A DNA stretch of 64,000 nt from DASVTR01 sp036382855 (GTDB lineage: Bacteria > Acidobacteriota > Blastocatellia > Pyrinomonadales > Pyrinomonadaceae), in contig DASVPO010000011.1 in the NCBI GenBank assembly GCA_036382855.1, positions 40,190-104,189 on the forward strand, given 5' to 3'. Below, one piece after another: positions 18,115-26,269 of this stretch. The number at the start of each line of letters is the position of its first letter. Position 1 is the first letter of the stretch. The position numbers and the translations under genes were made by a program. Under the pieces are notes generated by a model, which saw only the letters and a list, made by a program, of their open reading frames with translations, made no database searches and was not told where the DNA came from.

Positions 18115-19464
18115 TTGCGCTACATCCCAAACTCGCCGGAAGAGCGCGCCGAGATGCTGCGCACAGTCGGGCTTGAATCGGCGGACCAACTCTTCGATTC
18201 AATTCCGGCAGAGATGCGCCTCCGCGAACATCTCAAAACGCCAGCGGCCATCTCCGAGATGGAGTTGCTGGCTGGCTTCGAAAGCATGGCCGAGCGCAAC
18301 GTGGCCGCGCGTCGTCCAAGTTTTCTAGGCGCTGGCGCTTACTCGCACTACTCGCCCACCGTCGTTGATTACCTGATTCAGCGCTCCGAGTTTTTCACGG
18401 CCTACACGCCCTACCAGCCCGAAATCTCGCAGGGCACGCTGCAAGCCATCTTTGAGTTTCAAACGCTGGTCTGCCAGTTGACGGGCATGGATGTCGCTAA
18501 CGCTTCCATGTACGACGGCTCAACCGCTCTGGCCGAAGCCGTCCTGATGGCCGAGCGCATCACGCGCCGCAAGAAGGTCGTCACCTCCACTGCCGTTCAC
18601 CCGGAATATCTGGATGTCGTTGACACATACGTTCAGCATTACGGCATCGAACTGCAACGCCTTGACGTTGACTCCGCGACGGGACAAACCTCCACGGAAG
18701 CTCTCGCGGCTTTAGACGACAAAACGGCCGCGCTCGTCGTTCAATCGCCAAACTTTTTCGGTTGCATCGAAGATGTCAAAGCGCTGGCCGAACAGGCACA
18801 CGCCAAAGGCGCGCTGCTTATCGTCGCCATCACCGAATCAATCTCGCTCGGACTGCTTGGCTCTCCCGGCTCAAACGATGCTGACATCGTTGTCGCAGAA
18901 GGCCAGTCTTTCGGCGTGCCGCTCTCTTTCGGCGGGCCGTACCTAGGACTCTTCGCGACGCGTGACAAGTATGCTCGTCAGATACCGGGCCGCCTCGTCG
19001 GTGAAGCCTACGACAAACAGGGTCGGCGCGGTTTCGTGCTCACGCTCGCCACGCGCGAGCAGCACATACGCCGCGAGAAAGCCACCTCCAATATCTGCAC
19101 CAACGAAGGCTTGATAGCGCTCGCCGCGACTATCTACATGGAGACGATGGGCCGTCGCGGTCTTCAGGAAGTCGCACATCAATGTGTGCAGAAAGCAGCC
19201 TACGCCGCGCGTCGAATCAACGAGCTTGAAGGCTTCTCGCTTCCCTACACCGCGCCGCGCTTTAACGAGTTTGTCGTCCGCGCGCCCGTCGAAGCCGCAA
19301 GTCTGCTCAAGCGTCTCGCGGCGGAAAAGAAGATCACAGGCGGCCTCGCGCTCTCGCGCCACTACGCAGACCGTCCAAACGATTTTCTGGTCTGCGTCAC
19401 GGAAACCAACCCGCGCGCAGAGATTGACGCGCTCGTCGCAGGGCTAAGAGATTTAACTAAGTAA
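18115..19464 (+). CDS. gcvPA: glycine dehydrogenase (decarboxylating) subunit 1
   Basis: This is the N-terminal half of a split P protein. It forms the decarboxylase with GcvPB, although the PLP lysine is on the other subunit. The 449-aa protein begins MRYIPNSPEERAEMLRTVG with a TTG start 3 bases after the gcvH stop. Family motifs include FLGAGAYSHYSPTVVDYL, TPYQPEISQGTLQAIFEFQ, ANASMYDGSTALAEA and REQHIRREKATSNICTNEGL, the last with overlapping parts. The split form is usual in many bacteria. The tight spacing implies cotranslation with gcvH. Confidence 0.95.
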   Translation: MRYIPNSPEERAEMLRTVGLESADQLFDSIPAEMRLREHLKTPAAISEMELLAGFESMAERNVAARRPSFLGAGAYSHYSPTVVDYLIQRSEFFTAYTPYQPEISQGTLQAIFEFQTLVCQLTGMDVANASMYDGSTALAEAVLMAERITRRKKVVTSTAVHPEYLDVVDTYVQHYGIELQRLDVDSATGQTSTEALAALDDKTAALVVQSPNFFGCIEDVKALAEQAHAKGALLIVAITESISLGLLGSPGSNDADIVVAEGQSFGVPLSFGGPYLGLFATRDKYARQIPGRLVGEAYDKQGRRGFVLTLATREQHIRREKATSNICTNEGLIALAATIYMETMGRRGLQEVAHQCVQKAAYAARRINELEGFSLPYTAPRFNEFVVRAPVEAASLLKRLAAEKKITGGLALSRHYADRPNDFLVCVTETNPRAEIDALVAGLRDLTK

Positions 19465-19545
19465 CACGTAATCGTTCAGTCATCTTTCACTTAGAAACCG
19501 TCAGTTGAAACCATGACCGAACGGATAAACGGATCAATAAGTCTA

Positions 19546-21066
19546 ATGAGTATCACGAAAGCCACATCGCACATCTCGCAGAACGAAGCCTTGATTTTCG
19601 AGCGCTCGCAGACGGGGCGCGTCGGCTACCGGCTGCCGCCGCTCGACGTTGACGAAACATCGCTCGACGAGATTATTCCTCAAAAGTTTCGCCGCGAGGA
19701 TGACCTTGAAGGGATGCCGGAGGTGAGCGAGGTTGACGTGGTGCGACACTTCACGCGCATCTCCACCTGGAACTACTCGATTGACCTCGGCATGTACCCG
19801 CTTGGCTCCTGCACTATGAAGTACAACTCTCGTCTGAACGAGAAGGTGGCGCGCATCGCGGGCTTCGCGAACCTGCACCCGCTCGCTTCCGTAGAGGATA
19901 CGCAGGGCGCTTTGCAGTTGATTTACGAATTGCAGGAAAGCCTCTCGGAGATAACGGGCCTCGCTGGAGTCTCTTTGCAACCGGCGGCGGGCGCACACGG
20001 AGAGATGACGGGAGTGATGCTGATTCGCGCCTTCATTGACGCGCGCGACGGCGAGGGCGCGTCCAGCCGGCGGCGCACGATGCTCATCCCCGATTCGGCG
20101 CACGGAACTAACCCTGCGTCAGCAAATCTCTCAGGCTTTACAGTCAGGACGATTCGCTCCACCAGCGACGGCTTCACAGACCTCGAACACCTGCGCGAGT
20201 TGTGCGCACACGGCGATGTGGCCGGACTGATGTTAACGAATCCGAACACGCTCGGCCTCTTCGAGAAGAACATTCGAGAGATTTGCAGCATCGTGCATGA
20301 AGCGGGCGGCCTCGTCTATATGGACGGCGCGAACATGAACGCGCTTGTCGGCGTCGCGCGTCCCGGCGACATGGGCGTGGATGTCATACACCTTAATCTG
20401 CACAAGACGTTTTCGACGCCTCACGGCGGCGGCGGCCCAGGCTGCGGCCCTTGCTGCTGCACGGAAGAGCTTGAACCGTTTCTGCCCGTGCCGCGCGTCG
20501 TTAAAGATAGCGATGCTTACCGTCTGGACTTCAACCGTCCTCAATCAATCGGGCGCGTCAAAGCCTTCTACGGCAACTTCGGCATGATGGTGCGGGCGCT
20601 CGCCTACATACAGACGCACGGCAACGACGGCCTTCGCGAAGCGACCGAAGCCGCCGTGCTCAACGCGCGCTACATCGCGCACCAACTCACCTCCGATTAC
20701 GACAAGCCTTACGAGGCCGCGCCGATGCACGAGGTCGTCTTCACAGACAAGCGCCAATCACGCAAGGGCGTGCATACGCTCGACATCGCCAAGCGTTTGA
20801 TTGACTACGGCTTCCATCCGATGACGATCTATTTCCCGCTGATTGTGCAGGGCGCGATGCTGATTGAGCCCACGGAATCCGTCGGGCGCGCAGAGCTTGA
20901 CCAGTTCGTCGAAGCGATGCGCTCGATTGCCCGCGAAGCCGTCGAAGACCCGGAAACGGTTCTGGGCGCTCCGCACTCAACACGCATCGGTCGCCTTGAT
21001 GAAGCAGCAGCCGCGCGCAAGCCCGTGCTCCGCTGGAAACCGAAAACGACGGCCACAACTGCTTAG
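19546..21066 (+). CDS. gcvPB: glycine dehydrogenase (decarboxylating) subunit 2
   Basis: This is the PLP-bearing half of the P protein. It decarboxylates glycine and loads the aminomethyl group on GcvH. Motifs: YPLGSCTMKYNSRLNEK, LQPAAGAHGEMTG, DSAHGTNPASANLSG, and the PLP segment HLNLHKTFSTPHGGGGPG with the Schiff-base lysine at about residue 287. I prefer the ATG at 19546 (506 aa), which matches where family homology begins; an in-frame ATG at 19513 would add eleven unconserved residues. Neither has a strong ribosome site. It is the last gene of the gcv operon and converges with the ferredoxin gene. Confidence 0.95.
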   Translation: MSITKATSHISQNEALIFERSQTGRVGYRLPPLDVDETSLDEIIPQKFRREDDLEGMPEVSEVDVVRHFTRISTWNYSIDLGMYPLGSCTMKYNSRLNEKVARIAGFANLHPLASVEDTQGALQLIYELQESLSEITGLAGVSLQPAAGAHGEMTGVMLIRAFIDARDGEGASSRRRTMLIPDSAHGTNPASANLSGFTVRTIRSTSDGFTDLEHLRELCAHGDVAGLMLTNPNTLGLFEKNIREICSIVHEAGGLVYMDGANMNALVGVARPGDMGVDVIHLNLHKTFSTPHGGGGPGCGPCCCTEELEPFLPVPRVVKDSDAYRLDFNRPQSIGRVKAFYGNFGMMVRALAYIQTHGNDGLREATEAAVLNARYIAHQLTSDYDKPYEAAPMHEVVFTDKRQSRKGVHTLDIAKRLIDYGFHPMTIYFPLIVQGAMLIEPTESVGRAELDQFVEAMRSIAREAVEDPETVLGAPHSTRIGRLDEAAAARKPVLRWKPKTTATTA

Positions 21067-21154
21067 CTTTAAATTTTACTGGCGAACGAAGTGTCGCGTG
21101 AGAGCCTGCTGAAAGGCGTTCAGCCCGTCGGGCAGCGTTTGCGAGTTGACCGTC

Positions 21155-21571
21155 TTACCGAAAAGAACCTCGCTCACCATTAGTATTCATTCTGAGTAGT
21201 GCGAGGCGGTCAACTACGCGGCCGTTGATTAAATGCTCCTCGATAATCTCCTTCACGTCTTCTGCGCGCACCTGCGCGTACCAGATGCCTTCTGGATAGA
21301 CGAGCACGGCCGCGCCGACGGCGCAGAAGCCGACCGAGCTACAATCTGTCAGGATAATACTGCCCTGCGGATTCTTGCCCTTCGACGCTTTGCCGTAGAG
21401 CAGCCTGCGCTCTTTCAACTCACGCTCCAGAGCCTCCTTGACTTCCGCGCTGCCGACGGCCGTGCAGGATTTTCCGTTGCAGACAAAAACATGATGGCGA
21501 ATGGCCGCGTAGGCCACAGGGGCCAGCCCGCAGACGCGCTCGCGGTCTTCCAGATTAATGCGTTCACTCAT
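21155..21571 (-). CDS. thioredoxin-like [2Fe-2S] ferredoxin
   Basis: The 138-aa protein has four cysteines arranged as in thioredoxin-fold 2Fe-2S ferredoxins (the NuoE/Shethna family): HVFVCNGKSC (CxxxxC, about residues 30-36) and, about 40 residues later, ILTDCSSVGFC. YPEGIWYAQVRAEDVKEIIEEHL follows, the typical C-terminal strand-helix, here described in part. It should carry one electron in a soluble redox chain; the partner enzyme is not in the window. It is monocistronic and convergent with gcvPB, and shows no strong ribosome site. Confidence 0.8.
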   Translation of the reverse strand: MSERINLEDRERVCGLAPVAYAAIRHHVFVCNGKSCTAVGSAEVKEALERELKERRLLYGKASKGKNPQGSIILTDCSSVGFCAVGAAVLVYPEGIWYAQVRAEDVKEIIEEHLINGRVVDRLALLRMNTNGERGSFR

Positions 21572-21816
21572 GGCAAATATTTCATCCGTTTCCGTTCAAA
21601 GCTAGGATGCTAGCACGAAGCGTTTTATTCGAGAAACCGGCTGCAAATTATTTTCCGTGACGGCGAGGGGAAGTTTTTGCTCGCCGCACAGTGATTATTG
21701 TAAGATGCATGACAGTGGGCGACCATTTGGCTTGGCTGCGAGCAAGGCTTGGCAGTCACCGGCCATGGCCGCCTGATTTAATGTTTCCGTAGTTTTGACC
21801 GTTTCAGATTTGCCGT

Positions 21817-23460
21817 ATGGCTGGTGGCCTGGTCATTCACATTGCTGCGGGCGATGATCGTCACACGGAAATCGTGTCGCAGGATCGTGTTCGTATCGGA
21901 GCCAGCGCGGATTGCGATTTGCAACTGCGCGCTTCGGCGCTCACCACTTCACCGATTGCGCCCGGCGTCGCCCTCGAACTCACACGCACCGGCAACGCAT
22001 ACCGCGTCACGGAGTTCAACCAATCGCTCGGCATCACACGAAACGGCGAGCCGCTTGTTGAAGACGCACGAATTGACGAGGGCGACGAATTTAGCTTCGC
22101 CTCTTCGAATCTGACCCTACAGTTTTTTCCCGTCAACCAGCTTCCGGCCCTCGTTCGCTCGCGACGCGAAACGCAGGTCGCGCCCTTCATAGAGCAGGCC
22201 GCTCTCGAATCAGCTGCCACCGCGCGACGCGACGACGCCAAGGTCTTCCTGCGAGAATTCACACGCGAGCTTGTGCGCGAAATCAACACGAGCACGAAGC
22301 TCATTGCGCTTGCTATCAGCATGGCCCTCGTCGGAGGGTTGCTGTATCTCGGTTTCGCCGTCTTCAAAGAGATACAGCGCAACCGTCGTCTCGTCGAAGA
22401 CCAGAACGCGGAGTTGAACGACCTCAAAAATCGTATTCAGAAGACCAACGAGCAAATCTCCGGCCTCAATCAATCGAACCAGACCATTCTCGACAGCCTC
22501 TCGCTCGCGCCGAAGATGCGCAGCGATTACGGCGGCGGCGTCTGCCTCATTTCCGGCTCCTTCTATTTCGTCGAAGCGAGAACGGGGCGTCCGCTCCGTT
22601 ATCCTGAGGTGCAGACGGACGACGAAGGGATGGTCATTCAAAACACTGAGACTTTGCAACTCACGCCTGAAGGCAAGGGAGCGATTGCCGAGTATGAATT
22701 TGTCGGCACGGGCTTTTACGTCGGCGGCGGCTACGTTCTCACTAACCGCCACGTCGCGCAGCCGTGGCTGGCAGACGAGCGCGCACAGACTCTTTCGAGC
22801 GGCGTCAGCGCCCAGCCGCGTCTCAAAAAGTTAATCGCCTACTTTCCAGACATACAGCAGCCCTTCAATCTTAAATTCAAGCTCGCTGCACAACAGGACG
22901 ATCTGGCCGTCTGCATGTTTGATGTGAAAGACGTGCCGCCGAAGATTCCCGTGCTGCCACTCGACGAAGAATCTTCGGCCGCTGTCTCGATTGGCAAGAC
23001 GGTTGTGATGATGGGTTATCCGAACGGCCCTGATAGATTGCTGGCGCTGCGCGACGACGCGGAGGCGCGTATGATACAGGCGCGTTGCGGCTCGTCGCTC
23101 GAATCGCTCCTTGGTTGTCTGGCAGACAAAAACCGTATTCAGCCCTTGACGACGCAGGGCAATATCACGGACCTTGACGACCACCGCATCGTCTACGACG
23201 CGCGCACCGCTGAAGGCGGCTCAGGTGCTCCGCTCTTCGGCCAGACGGGGCGCGTCATCGGCATCAACTTCGCAGTCTTTACCGAAAACACAGCCTCAAA
23301 CTTCGCCGTCCCCGTCCGCTTCGGCCTCTCGCTGCTGCAACGCGCTGGCTGGAAATCACCCGAAACAATCGAGAGCGCAAACCAGAACGAGAACGCTAAT
23401 ACTAATCAAACAGCCCCGCGCAATCCTGCGTCTTCCGCCGCCGTTAACACGTCGCGTTAA
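21817..23460 (+). CDS. membrane-anchored trypsin-like serine protease with FHA-like N-terminal domain
   Basis: The 547-aa protein has a predicted order of: an FHA-like beta domain (about residues 1-105; DRVRIGASADCDLQL, NGEPLVEDARIDEGDEFSF), a linker helix, one membrane span (TKLIALAISMALVGGLLYLG, about 158-177), a short coiled coil (about 185-230), then a trypsin-like domain with the triad visible as His312 (VLTNRHVA), Asp362 (QQDDLAVC) and Ser469 (EGGSGAPL). The Asn/Thr-rich tail is probably disordered. An intact triad contrasts with the degenerate HtrA-like protein at 3.9 kb. The FHA-like part would be cytoplasmic and the protease periplasmic, a layout suited to signalling across the membrane (inference). 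Substrate unknown. Confidence 0.8.
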   Translation: MAGGLVIHIAAGDDRHTEIVSQDRVRIGASADCDLQLRASALTTSPIAPGVALELTRTGNAYRVTEFNQSLGITRNGEPLVEDARIDEGDEFSFASSNLTLQFFPVNQLPALVRSRRETQVAPFIEQAALESAATARRDDAKVFLREFTRELVREINTSTKLIALAISMALVGGLLYLGFAVFKEIQRNRRLVEDQNAELNDLKNRIQKTNEQISGLNQSNQTILDSLSLAPKMRSDYGGGVCLISGSFYFVEARTGRPLRYPEVQTDDEGMVIQNTETLQLTPEGKGAIAEYEFVGTGFYVGGGYVLTNRHVAQPWLADERAQTLSSGVSAQPRLKKLIAYFPDIQQPFNLKFKLAAQQDDLAVCMFDVKDVPPKIPVLPLDEESSAAVSIGKTVVMMGYPNGPDRLLALRDDAEARMIQARCGSSLESLLGCLADKNRIQPLTTQGNITDLDDHRIVYDARTAEGGSGAPLFGQTGRVIGINFAVFTENTASNFAVPVRFGLSLLQRAGWKSPETIESANQNENANTNQTAPRNPASSAAVNTSR

Positions 23461-23514
23461 AGGAGCGTGCCCGTAAGTCTTCGCTTCCCCGCGAAGCATT
23501 GAATTGGAGAGATG

Positions 23515-24063
23515 ATGAAGAAGCTGTGCCAGACGTTCATAACAATCGCCCTTATCCTGTGCCTTGCGTCTGCCGTCTCGGCCCAGAGCAAAGCAGAGGC
23601 CGAACTCGTTTCCGAGGAGTTGATGAACACGGAGTTTCAGCCCCTCAGTGGTTCGACGCCCATCCGTCTTGCAGATTACAGAGGCGGCGTGGTGGTGCTG
23701 GTCTTGTGGGCTTCGTGGTGCGGCCCGTGCCGCATGGCCGTCGAAGGACTCAATGATTTCAACGAGGAATATTCCTTCCGCCACGTAGAGGTGCTCGGCC
23801 TCACAACCGAAGACCCTGCAAAAGAGTTTAACGACGTGCAGAGTTTTCTGGATAACAACAGGGTGGATTTCAAGCTCGGCTGGCTTGAAGGCGACAAGGG
23901 GAAGGCATTGCTCACGGAGACTTCCGTTGTCCCGCAGATTCTGGTCATCGCTGGCGAGCGTGTTATCGTCAAGCGTTTTCGTGGCTGGCAGCCGGAGAAA
24001 ACGCTGCGCCAGTTGCGCAAGGTAGTTGACAACCTTCTGGCTCATCCTCCCGTCAGACAGTAG
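23515..24063 (+). CDS. TlpA/ResA-type secreted thioredoxin
   Basis: This 182-aa protein has a signal peptide (ITIALILCLASAVSAQ, cleavage near residue 24). A thioredoxin fold carries the active site ASWCGPCRMAVEG (first Cys at about residue 69) and a cis-proline segment TSVVPQILVIAGE. Such proteins are periplasmic thiol-disulfide reductants, for example in cytochrome c maturation. The second of two adjacent ATG codons is chosen because GGAG lies 5 bases before it. It follows the membrane protease by about 50 bases and may be cotranscribed. Confidence 0.88.
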   Translation: MKKLCQTFITIALILCLASAVSAQSKAEAELVSEELMNTEFQPLSGSTPIRLADYRGGVVVLVLWASWCGPCRMAVEGLNDFNEEYSFRHVEVLGLTTEDPAKEFNDVQSFLDNNRVDFKLGWLEGDKGKALLTETSVVPQILVIAGERVIVKRFRGWQPEKTLRQLRKVVDNLLAHPPVRQ

Positions 24064-24247
24064 GGCTTCTTTCCCCACGGGCCGCCGCAAATCACTCTCT
24101 CGCGTTCAAGCGAGCTTTTGACACGACCATTCAAATCAGGATAACCTTGCGCCTTTTGCGGGCCATGCGGCCCCGCATACCTATCCAGGCAAGTGTGGGC
24201 CGCAAGGGGTTTGAGGAATAATTTTTGAGGGAGCATTCATAAGTATT

Positions 24248-25960
24248 TTGTCAGCTTCGGTAGAGAGTGTAGAGTCAGCCGGCATCGCGCCGGGGGTTTT
24301 CACGGAACAGCAAAAGGTAAGCTCAAAGAGCCGCGCGGCTTTAGTTGCGGTGCTCATGCTGCTTGTGCTCGTCGGCTTAGGATTGCGCGCCACGCAACTT
24401 GGCGCGGAGGGTTTGAGCGAAGACGAGCTTAATAAGCTGCAAGCTGTCGAGGACTACCGTGCAAACGGTTTGACTGCGACTAACGGCGAGCATCCGATGC
24501 TGATGAAAGCTTTGCTGACGGTCAGCGTCGTCGCCGCGGAAGGCTGGAACGAGAGCGCGTTGGCGGCGAGTTATCCGTCGCTTCGCGTCTCGACAGAAGC
24601 CGCGCTCAGGTTTCCCGGCGCATTATTCGGAGCGTTCATCTCTGTGCTGATTTTTCTGGTCGCGGCGGAAATCTCCGGCACGGAAATCGCGCTCATCGCA
24701 GCGGCGCTCTGGGCGTTTGACCCGAGCGGAATCGGCTTTAACAGAATCGCCAAAGAGGATACATTCTTCGTCTTCTTTTTCCTGCTGGCAAACTTTTTCT
24801 GGTTGCGCGGGCAGCGCGTCGCGGAGAGCGGAAGCGGGCGGCCCGACTCTTACCACTGGGCGGCAGCGGCTTCGTTCGGGGCGATGCTGGCCTCTAAATA
24901 CCTGCCACACTTTTTTGGCATCAGCGTCAGCTACTACTGGATATTTCAAGGAAACCCGCGAACTCGCTGGCGCTTGGGCAAGCGTCGCTGGCTCATCTTT
25001 TTCATGGTGATGGGCGCAGCCTTCATAGTCTGTAACCCGACAATCCTGCTGCCGGAAACGTGGCACGAGATGCGCGTCTTCGCCGGCGAAAAACGGATCG
25101 GCCACGACGCCTACGAGTTCATGGGAACGCTCTACCGCAATCAGGTAACGCTCTGGTTAAAGGGCAGCCCGTGGTATTTCTACTACGTTTTTATGGGCGT
25201 CAAGATGGCCGTCCCCGTCGTGCTTGCGTTTCTGATTGGGCTGCCGCTCCTGTTCCGTAAGCGTCTGGGCGACGGTCGTTTTCTGCTGCTCTTCTGGATG
25301 CTCTTCTGGTTTATGCCGTTCACGGTGATGGGCGGGAAGTTTACACGTTATTTTACGATGGCGCTGCCGCTGGTTTTAATGACTGCGGCCGTCGGCGTGC
25401 ACTTCGTGGGCCAATGTGCTGCGCGCCTCGTCGTTCGTCTTTCCGGCAGTGAAGCGCTGAAGGGTTATGCACGCGCAGTTGTGGCGCTTGTGGTGCTGGC
25501 TTTTCCGGCTTACGCGGCGGCGAGTGTCATGCCGCATTACCGTCTCTATACTAATGCGCTCGGCGGCGGATGGGAGCGAGCCGGAAGCTATTTTCCGCAC
25601 GACGAGTTTTACGATTCGAGCCTGCGCGAGGCGGTCGCGGAAATCGCAGCGCGTGCTCCAAACGGCGTGCGTGTGGCGAGCGAGACGCCGGGCCTCGTCA
25701 CGCACTACGCACAGCTTGCGGGCAGAAACGATTTGCTCTCGCTGTCGCTCTCGGACACTAAAGCTATGACGGAAATCCGCGAGGGCGACCTTGTTATCGT
25801 TGCGCGCGGACGCCGCTACTTCAGCAACGATGCCGTCGTCAGGCAGTTGCAGGAAGCGAGCAAGCCCGTTTTGAAGATTTCGCTGGGCGGTGTTCACGCC
25901 GTCAGCGTTTATACATTGGACGCCGGTTCGCTCGCTGCCATTTCACCCTTTATCAGGTAG
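24248..25960 (+). CDS. GT39/ArnT-like polytopic glycosyltransferase
   Basis: The 570-aa integral membrane protein has about ten membrane spans and the GT-C features of the PMT/ArnT family. An acidic motif follows the first span (GAEGLSEDELNKLQAV, about residues 47-62), with GEHPMLMKALL after it and FDPSGIGFNRIAKEDTFFVFF in a later loop, listed in part. These enzymes transfer a sugar from a polyprenyl-phosphate donor to lipid or protein outside the membrane. It starts at TTG (24248), with GAGGGA about 13 bases upstream; a later start is possible. The C-terminal 130 residues form a periplasmic domain. It precedes the envelope operon at 26.3-33.2 kb and may belong to it functionally. Confidence 0.8.
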   Translation: MSASVESVESAGIAPGVFTEQQKVSSKSRAALVAVLMLLVLVGLGLRATQLGAEGLSEDELNKLQAVEDYRANGLTATNGEHPMLMKALLTVSVVAAEGWNESALAASYPSLRVSTEAALRFPGALFGAFISVLIFLVAAEISGTEIALIAAALWAFDPSGIGFNRIAKEDTFFVFFFLLANFFWLRGQRVAESGSGRPDSYHWAAAASFGAMLASKYLPHFFGISVSYYWIFQGNPRTRWRLGKRRWLIFFMVMGAAFIVCNPTILLPETWHEMRVFAGEKRIGHDAYEFMGTLYRNQVTLWLKGSPWYFYYVFMGVKMAVPVVLAFLIGLPLLFRKRLGDGRFLLLFWMLFWFMPFTVMGGKFTRYFTMALPLVLMTAAVGVHFVGQCAARLVVRLSGSEALKGYARAVVALVVLAFPAYAAASVMPHYRLYTNALGGGWERAGSYFPHDEFYDSSLREAVAEIAARAPNGVRVASETPGLVTHYAQLAGRNDLLSLSLSDTKAMTEIREGDLVIVARGRRYFSNDAVVRQLQEASKPVLKISLGGVHAVSVYTLDAGSLAAISPFIR

Positions 25961-26269
25961 CGGCGGCAACGGAGAGCATGACGGCTCTCATCAGAGTGCG
26001 GAAATTATGACAGTTGAGGAAGTGTCATAGGTTTGCGGGCGTAGATGGCTGCGGGGCGTTTAAAGTCTTCCTTGAAAGCGGCCGCCCTTCTCAACTACTC
26101 TGGTTTTCCAGAACGGCACAGAGCTTGCCGTGCAAAGAAGCGTTAACGCTCCGTTTAATTGAAGCGTCTAACTGTGAAGGCTGTGTTTTCAGGGAGGGGC
26201 GCAGTTTTCCCGCCACACTTGATGCAGATTTTTGAGGGGAACAGACGGCCAGAGGATGATTGACTGAAG
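25961..26269. promoter_or_regulatory. 309-base intergenic region with a TATGACA dyad
   Basis: There is no gene here. A perfect dyad TATGACA-N10-TGTCATA lies at 26006-26029, the size and shape of a dimeric repressor operator. It sits about 240 bases before the start of the following operon. A short GAGAGC/GCTCTC hairpin lies just upstream (near 25973). Confidence 0.45.
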
